Shown: positions 33,193 to 33,363 of the stretch, piece after piece | Layout: every line of letters starts with the position of its first letter | How positions within the stretch are numbered: position 1 is the stretch's first letter | Origin: Planctomycetota bacterium | GTDB taxonomy: Bacteria > Planctomycetota > Brocadiia > JAJRTI01 | NCBI GenBank assembly: GCA_024278415.1 | Contig: JAJRTI010000923.1 | Coordinates: 1 to 33,363, forward strand | Direction: 5' to 3' | DNA: 33,363 nt | Made by a program: the position numbers and the translations under genes | The notes under the pieces: model-generated | What the model was told of the DNA's origin: nothing | The model's input: the letters and a program-made list of their open reading frames with translations, nothing else | Databases searched by the model: none

Positions 33193-33363
33193 AACGCACC
33201 GAACCCAAGGCCCGCAAGCGACAGTTGAAGCTCGACCGCCTGGAAGACCGCATCCTGCTCAACTTCACGCTGGGGCCGGGCCAGTGGACCTACTTCAACA
33301 CTAGCTCCACCAACCCGAGTGGCTTGGACTCCCGAGACGTGGTGGTGATCAATGCGAGTCCGA
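33189..33363 (+). CDS. N-terminus of a predicted giant surface protein with an LEPR-XLL-like motif (partial)
   Basis: The first 58 codons are present; the gene runs off the window. It starts at GTG 33189, overlapping the sigma gene stop as GTGA, with GGAGG about 10 bases upstream. The basic N-terminus leads to LDRLEDRILLNF, a close variant of the LEPR-XLL motif found at the start of very large secreted or surface proteins of planctomycetes. The overlap implies coupled translation with the sigma factor. Length and repeats cannot be judged here. Confidence 0.7.
   Translation, partial: MKRTEPKARKRQLKLDRLEDRILLNFTLGPGQWTYFNTSSTNPSGLDSRDVVVINASP

Overview
The window is GC-rich and looks like part of a Planctomycetota (or closely related PVC-group) chromosome, probably from an uncultured lineage. 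The pointers are a squalene-cyclase-like/DUF4159 protein, an ECF sigma factor with a long membrane-crossing C-terminal extension, a PqqD-like/M50 protease/HlyD hybrid, a giant-protein N-terminus with an LEPR-XLL-like motif (LDRLEDRILLNF), and FHA domains built into a Tad pilus locus. This assignment is inference; there is no rRNA or other marker gene in the window.

Layout. (1) Positions 1-91 hold three REP-like hairpins. A plus-strand TPR/beta-helix surface protein (290-2164) follows and converges on the pilus operon. (2) Positions 2193-19345 hold a minus-strand Tad/Flp pilus locus. In transcription order it has two Flp-type pilins, a TadV prepilin peptidase, a TadE-like pseudopilin, a large TadG-like protein with a DnaJ-type Cys pattern, a second TadE-like protein, an unknown membrane-anchored protein, CpaB/RcpC, an FHA-TadA ATPase fusion, TadB, TadC, a DUF192 protein, two FHA membrane proteins (one with a long TPR region) and a GT-C type glycosyltransferase. 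No TadZ/CpaE and no secretin (CpaC/RcpA) are present. (3) Positions 19800-24260 hold four more minus-strand genes: an SHC-like/DUF4159 protein, a TPR membrane protein, an S24-like protein with no DNA-binding domain, and a two-TM protein. (4) A divergent promoter region (24261-24490) separates these from a plus-strand operon: a HlyD-like adaptor, DUF3467, a GAF-GAF-TM-HlyD protein and a PqqD-like/M50/HlyD membrane protease. (5) After an 887-bp gap holding a 7-copy palindromic array and a strong promoter come an ECF sigma factor with a membrane and extracytoplasmic extension and, overlapping it by GTGA, the first 58 codons of a protein with an LEPR-XLL-like start.

How the parts may work together. 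The pilus operon would make, process, assemble and perhaps glycosylate a surface pilus under FHA/phosphothreonine control. The plus-strand genes look like a membrane system for handling exported proteins: lipoyl/HlyD arms, a site-2-type protease with a leader-binding-like domain, and a cytoplasmic GAF sensor. It lies next to a membrane-linked sigma factor that is translationally coupled to a predicted giant surface protein.

A separate theme is in the non-coding DNA. Nearly every larger spacer holds nested inverted repeats. Some have arms made of 7-base words, different in each spacer, and others are paired REP-like heads with conserved loops and covarying stems. These are the least explained structures in the window.
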